From contig BJHC01000052.1 of assembly GCA_014191535.1 (NCBI GenBank), positions 1-8,121 on the forward strand: DNA of 8,121 bases, written 5' to 3'. Of this stretch, positions 4,126 through 8,121 are shown in pieces. Every line of letters starts with the position of its first letter. The first letter of the stretch is position 1. The notes under the pieces were generated by a model. It was given only the letters and a program-made list of their open reading frames with translations, did no database searches and was not told where the DNA came from. This stretch comes from Cyanobium sp. GTDB lineage: Bacteria; Cyanobacteriota; Cyanobacteriia; PCC-6307; Cyanobiaceae. Position numbers and translations under genes: made by a program.

Positions 4126-6942
4126 TCAACCCCCGGGCAGCAGCGGTTGGAAGGCCAGCCGCTCCTCCCCCTCCTGCAGGGTCACCCGCACGGCGGAAGC
4201 CCCGAGGAAGCGCTCCTCCAGCAGCTCGGTGGCCAGGGGGTTCTCGATGCTGCGGCGCAGCAGGCGGCGCAGGGGCCGGGCTCCGTACTCGGGCTCATAG
4301 GCCTGGCGGGCCAACCAGGACGCCACCGCCCCATCCACCTCCAGCTCGAGCCCCTGTTCCCGCAGCAGGGCCGCCAGCTCCGCCAACTGCAGGCCCACGA
4401 TCCGCTCCAGCTCCGCCGGCCCCAGGGGCAGGAAGCGGATCACCTCATCAATGCGGTTGAGGAATTCGGGCCGGAACTGACTGGCCAGGGCGCGCTCCAC
4501 CTGCTCCGCCAGAGCAGCGTCATCGCCGCCGCTGCGGGCGCTGTCGAGGATGGCCCGGCTGGCCAGGTTGCTGGTCATCACCACCACGGTGTGGCGGAAA
4601 TCCACGGTGCGGCCCTGGGAATCGGTGAGGCGGCCGTCATCGAGCACCTGCAGGAGCACGTTGAACACATCGGGGTGGGCCTTCTCCACCTCATCCAGCA
4701 GCAGCACGGCGTAGGGACGGCGGCGCACCGCCTCGGTGAGCTGCCCCCCCTCCTCGTAACCCACGTAGCCGGGGGGCGCCCCCAGCAAACGGGCCACGGC
4801 GTTGCGCTCCATGAATTCGCTCATGTCGAGGCGCACCAGCGCCTCCTCCTCATCGAACAGGGCCGCCGCCAGGGCCTTGGCCAGCTCGGTCTTACCCACG
4901 CCGGTGGGGCCCAGGAACAGGAACGACCCCACGGGCCGCCGGGGATCCTTCATGCCGGCGCGGGCCCGGCGAATCGCCGCCGCCACCGCCGCCACGGGCT
5001 CGGGCTGCCCGATCACGCGCTCCGCCAGGCGCTGCTCCAGCTCGAGCAGTTTCTGGCGCTCACCCGCCAGCAGCCGCTGCACGGGAATGCCGGTGCCACG
5101 GGCCACCACATCGGCGATGTCCCCCTCCTCCACCTGCTCCCGCAGCAGCGAACGGCCACTGGCCTGATCCGCCAGCAGGTCCTGCTCCAACTGCTGGCGA
5201 CGCTGCTGCACGCCATGCAACTGGTCGTACTGCAGGCGGGCCGCCTCCTCCAGGTCGCCATCGCGCTCCGCCTCGGCGATCTGCAATCGCAGGGTTTCAT
5301 CGTCGGCCAGCAGCTGGCGCAGTTCCGCCAGTTGCTCCCGCTCCGCCTGCCAGCGGCGCTGCAGTTCCTGCAGGCCCTCGCTGGCCTGGCGGCGTTGCTC
5401 CTGCAACGCCAGCCGCTCCGCCTGGGGGGCGGTTTCCGCCGCCAACAGGGCCAGCTCCACGCGCCGCAGCTCCGCCTCAGCCTCCTCCACCCGCCGCGGC
5501 TTGGAGGTGACCTCCATGCGCAGCTGGGCGGCCGCCTCGTCGATCAGGTCGATGGCGGAATCGGGCAGGCAGCGGTCGGCGATGTAGCGATCCGCCAGCC
5601 GGGCTGCGGCCACCACGGCCCCATCGGTGATGGCCACGCCGTGGTGCAGCTCGTAGCGCTCCTTCAGGCCCCGCAGGATCAGGGTGCTCTCCGCCAGGCT
5701 CGGCTCCTTGATCACCACCTGCTGGAAACGGCGGTTGAGGGCCGGATCCTTCTCCACCGTGCGGCTGTAGTCCTCGGGGGTGGTGGCGCCGATGCAGCGC
5801 AGGTCGCCGCGGGCCAGGGCCGGCTTAAGGATGCTGCTGGCATCGCTGCTGGAGCGCTCCGGCCCCACCACGGTGTGCAGCTCATCGATGAACAGGATCA
5901 CGCCACGGCCCTGGCCCTCCCCAGCCACCTCCCCGGCCGCTTCCGCCTCGCGCACCTCCTTGAGCACGCTGCGCAGGCGCTCCTCGAACTGACCGCGGAA
6001 CTTGGCCCCGGCGATCAGGGCCCCCAGATCCAGGGCGATCAGCCGCTGGCCCTTGAGGGCTTCGGGCACCTCGCCGGCCACGATCCGCTGGGCCAGCAGC
6101 TCGGCGATGGCGGTCTTGCCCACGCCCGGCTCACCGATCAACACCGGGTTGTTCTTGCCCCGGCGGGAGAGCACCTGCATCAAGCGGCGGATTTCGGTGT
6201 CGCGGCCGATCACCGGGTCCAGCTCACCGGCCCGCGCGGCGGCGGTGAGATCACGGCCGAACTGGTCGAGGGCGGCCGGCTCCTGCTCCAGCCGCAGCTC
6301 CCCCTGGGGCGGCTCCAGCGCCGGCGGCCTGGTGGCAGCGGCACTGAGGGCAGCGGCACTGGGGCGCCCCTGGGGGCGGGGGGCGTCGATCCAGCTGTCC
6401 TCAACGGCCGGCCCGGGCGACGGCGGCGAGGGCGCGGCTAAGGAGGCCGGGGGGGCCGGGGGGGCCACCGGAGCCGCCTCCCGGGGGGCGCGGCGCAGCT
6501 CCCGCAGCAGCAGCTCTTCGCCGAGGCCTTGATCCGCCAGCAGGGCCCCTCCAAGGCGGGGCTCGTCCAACAGCGCCAGCAGCACGTGGGGCACATCCAA
6601 CAGACGCGATCCCCAGGCCTGACGGCGCCGATCCGCCTGTTCCAGCAGCTCCTCGAGGGCCTCGCCAATGAACAGATCGCGGCCACCGCCGGCGGGCTGC
6701 TCACCACAGACATCGTCGAGGCGATCCAGCAGCCGGTTCAGATCCAGGGGCAGGGGGTCGATCCACTCTGCGAAGCGCCGGTCGTTGAACAGCGCCTGCA
6801 GCAGGTGCTCCACGTCCATCTGGCCGTGGCGCCAGCGGCGGGCCTGCTCCTGGCTGGCCAGCAGCAGATCCCAGGCGGCATCGCTGAAGCGGTCCGGGTC
6901 GCTGGTGAGGCTGCCGGGGGCAGCGGGGGCATCAGACCGCAT
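4126..6942 (-). CDS. clpB2: ClpB-type AAA+ disaggregase, probable ClpB2 paralogue
   Basis: This 938-residue Hsp100 ATPase resolves protein aggregates with DnaK/DnaJ/GrpE. Domains: Clp N-domain repeats (about 15-150); an unusually long Ala/Pro-rich linker (about 153-215); NBD1 with Walker A GEPGVGKT (270-277), pore loop GAKFRGQ (312-318), Walker B ILFIDE (349-354) and arginine finger NRRFQ (403-407); a coiled-coil M-domain (about 480-600); NBD2 with Walker A GPTGVGKT (678-685), pore loop GYVG (725-728), Walker B VLLLDE (746-751), sensor TSN (790-792), arginine finger R830 and sensor-2 GARPLRR (887-893). The M-domain and the lack of a ClpP-binding loop separate it from ClpA/ClpC. E. coli ClpB has 857 residues; the extra length is mostly the linker. 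The ClpB2 assignment, rather than heat-induced ClpB1, rests on divergence (RGTGIPV instead of RWTGIPV at 615-621, PE for the usual AG after VVG at 358-360) and the housekeeping neighbourhood. The ATG overlaps the end of gloA by 11 bases. Confidence 0.93.
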   Translation of the reverse strand: MRSDAPAAPGSLTSDPDRFSDAAWDLLLASQEQARRWRHGQMDVEHLLQALFNDRRFAEWIDPLPLDLNRLLDRLDDVCGEQPAGGGRDLFIGEALEELLEQADRRRQAWGSRLLDVPHVLLALLDEPRLGGALLADQGLGEELLLRELRRAPREAAPVAPPAPPASLAAPSPPSPGPAVEDSWIDAPRPQGRPSAAALSAAATRPPALEPPQGELRLEQEPAALDQFGRDLTAAARAGELDPVIGRDTEIRRLMQVLSRRGKNNPVLIGEPGVGKTAIAELLAQRIVAGEVPEALKGQRLIALDLGALIAGAKFRGQFEERLRSVLKEVREAEAAGEVAGEGQGRGVILFIDELHTVVGPERSSSDASSILKPALARGDLRCIGATTPEDYSRTVEKDPALNRRFQQVVIKEPSLAESTLILRGLKERYELHHGVAITDGAVVAAARLADRYIADRCLPDSAIDLIDEAAAQLRMEVTSKPRRVEEAEAELRRVELALLAAETAPQAERLALQEQRRQASEGLQELQRRWQAEREQLAELRQLLADDETLRLQIAEAERDGDLEEAARLQYDQLHGVQQRRQQLEQDLLADQASGRSLLREQVEEGDIADVVARGTGIPVQRLLAGERQKLLELEQRLAERVIGQPEPVAAVAAAIRRARAGMKDPRRPVGSFLFLGPTGVGKTELAKALAAALFDEEEALVRLDMSEFMERNAVARLLGAPPGYVGYEEGGQLTEAVRRRPYAVLLLDEVEKAHPDVFNVLLQVLDDGRLTDSQGRTVDFRHTVVVMTSNLASRAILDSARSGGDDAALAEQVERALASQFRPEFLNRIDEVIRFLPLGPAELERIVGLQLAELAALLREQGLELEVDGAVASWLARQAYEPEYGARPLRRLLRRSIENPLATELLEERFLGASAVRVTLQEGEERLAFQPLLPGG

Positions 6943-7333
6943 GGGATCGGGAGCTCTGCTCGATCAGTTCCACCTTGTAGCCGTCGGGGTCTTCCACGAA
7001 GGCAATCACCGTGGTGCCGTTCTTCATCGGGCCCGGCTCGCGCACCACGCGGCCGCCCTTGGCCCGCATCTGATCACACACGGCCACGATGTCGTCCACC
7101 CCGATGGCGATGTGGCCATAACCGCTGCCGAGGTCGTAGCTGCTGGTGTCCCAGTTGTGGGTGAGCTCCAGCACGGCGGTGTCGCTCTCGTCGCCATAAC
7201 CCACAAAGGCCAGGGTGAAGCGGCCACCGGGATAGTCCTTGCGGCGCAGCAGCCGCATGCCCAGCACCTCGGTATAGAAGGCGATGGAGCGCTCCAGGTC
7301 GCCGACCCGCAACATCGTGTGGAGCAAGCGCAT
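6932..7333 (-). CDS. gloA: Lactoylglutathione lyase (glyoxalase I)
   Basis: The 133-residue protein is a compact single-unit glyoxalase I of the E. coli Ni2+ type. It converts the hemithioacetal of methylglyoxal and glutathione to S-lactoylglutathione, the first step in removing this toxic by-product of glycolysis. Both beta-alpha-beta-beta-beta modules are present. The four metal ligands align with E. coli: His5 ([20 protein letters not shown]), Glu56 (VLELTHNW), His74 ([11 protein letters not shown]) and Glu122 ([12 protein letters not shown]). The frame extends to 7405, but the ATG at 7333 gives the exact family N-terminus. Its end overlaps clpB2 by 11 bases, so the two are almost certainly translated from one mRNA. 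Enolase starts divergently 136 bases away. Confidence 0.96.
   Translation of the reverse strand: MRLLHTMLRVGDLERSIAFYTEVLGMRLLRRKDYPGGRFTLAFVGYGDESDTAVLELTHNWDTSSYDLGSGYGHIAIGVDDIVAVCDQMRAKGGRVVREPGPMKNGTTVIAFVEDPDGYKVELIEQSSRSHAV

Positions 7334-8121
<788 letters not shown>

Noticed and set aside
4147..6441. 764-codon plus-strand open frame opposite clpB2
   Set aside because: Its His/Gln/Leu-rich sequence is the mirror of a GC-rich Arg/Leu/Glu-rich coding strand; clpB2 explains the region fully.

Overview
The window comes from a GC-rich (by eye about two-thirds G+C) unicellular cyanobacterium of the marine/freshwater picocyanobacterial group (Synechococcus subcluster 5 / Cyanobium-like). 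This rests on three things: the protein sequences (bL11/uL1, NusG, the enolase N-terminus, a ClpB2-type disaggregase), the gene order, and the near absence of Shine-Dalgarno sequences. It is essentially a housekeeping region. I found no mobile element, CRISPR array, tRNA or rRNA, and no defence or biosynthetic system.

Layout from left to right. Bases 1-446 hold no complete protein gene. A coding-looking plus-strand frame enters from the left edge but meets no stop. It is followed by a structured stretch ending in a strong plus-strand intrinsic terminator (320-345), which I read as a candidate small RNA with its own promoter. The minus-strand terminator of rplL (376-402) faces it. From 447 to 7333 everything is on the minus strand. 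In order of transcription (right to left) it is gloA (glyoxalase I), clpB2 (disaggregase), secE, nusG, rplK, rplA, then a terminator and a long structured leader, then rplJ and rplL. At the right edge enolase (eno) starts divergently from gloA and runs out of the window.

The secE-nusG-rplK-rplA-rplJ-rplL string is the classic bacterial translation/transcription/secretion cluster: the SecYEG subunit, the NusG elongation factor, and the L11, L1 and L10-L12 stalk proteins of the large ribosomal subunit. Upstream, gloA and clpB2 overlap by 11 bases and lie close to secE, so detoxification and protein-disaggregation genes may share transcripts with ribosomal genes. Within the cluster, rplKA is separated from rplJL by a clear intrinsic terminator and a 250-base leader. 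That leader folds by eye into a three-way junction, carries the CCUGCCGAGGU-type motif I associate with L10 autoregulatory leaders, and ends in a long hairpin just before rplJ.

The most interesting non-coding signals are this L10 leader and the candidate small RNA at about 250-345. The 5' end of that RNA is an exact 11-base complement of the ultraconserved motif I recall for the cyanobacterial small RNA Yfr1. Both need computational or experimental confirmation. I do not see a previously undescribed protein system here.
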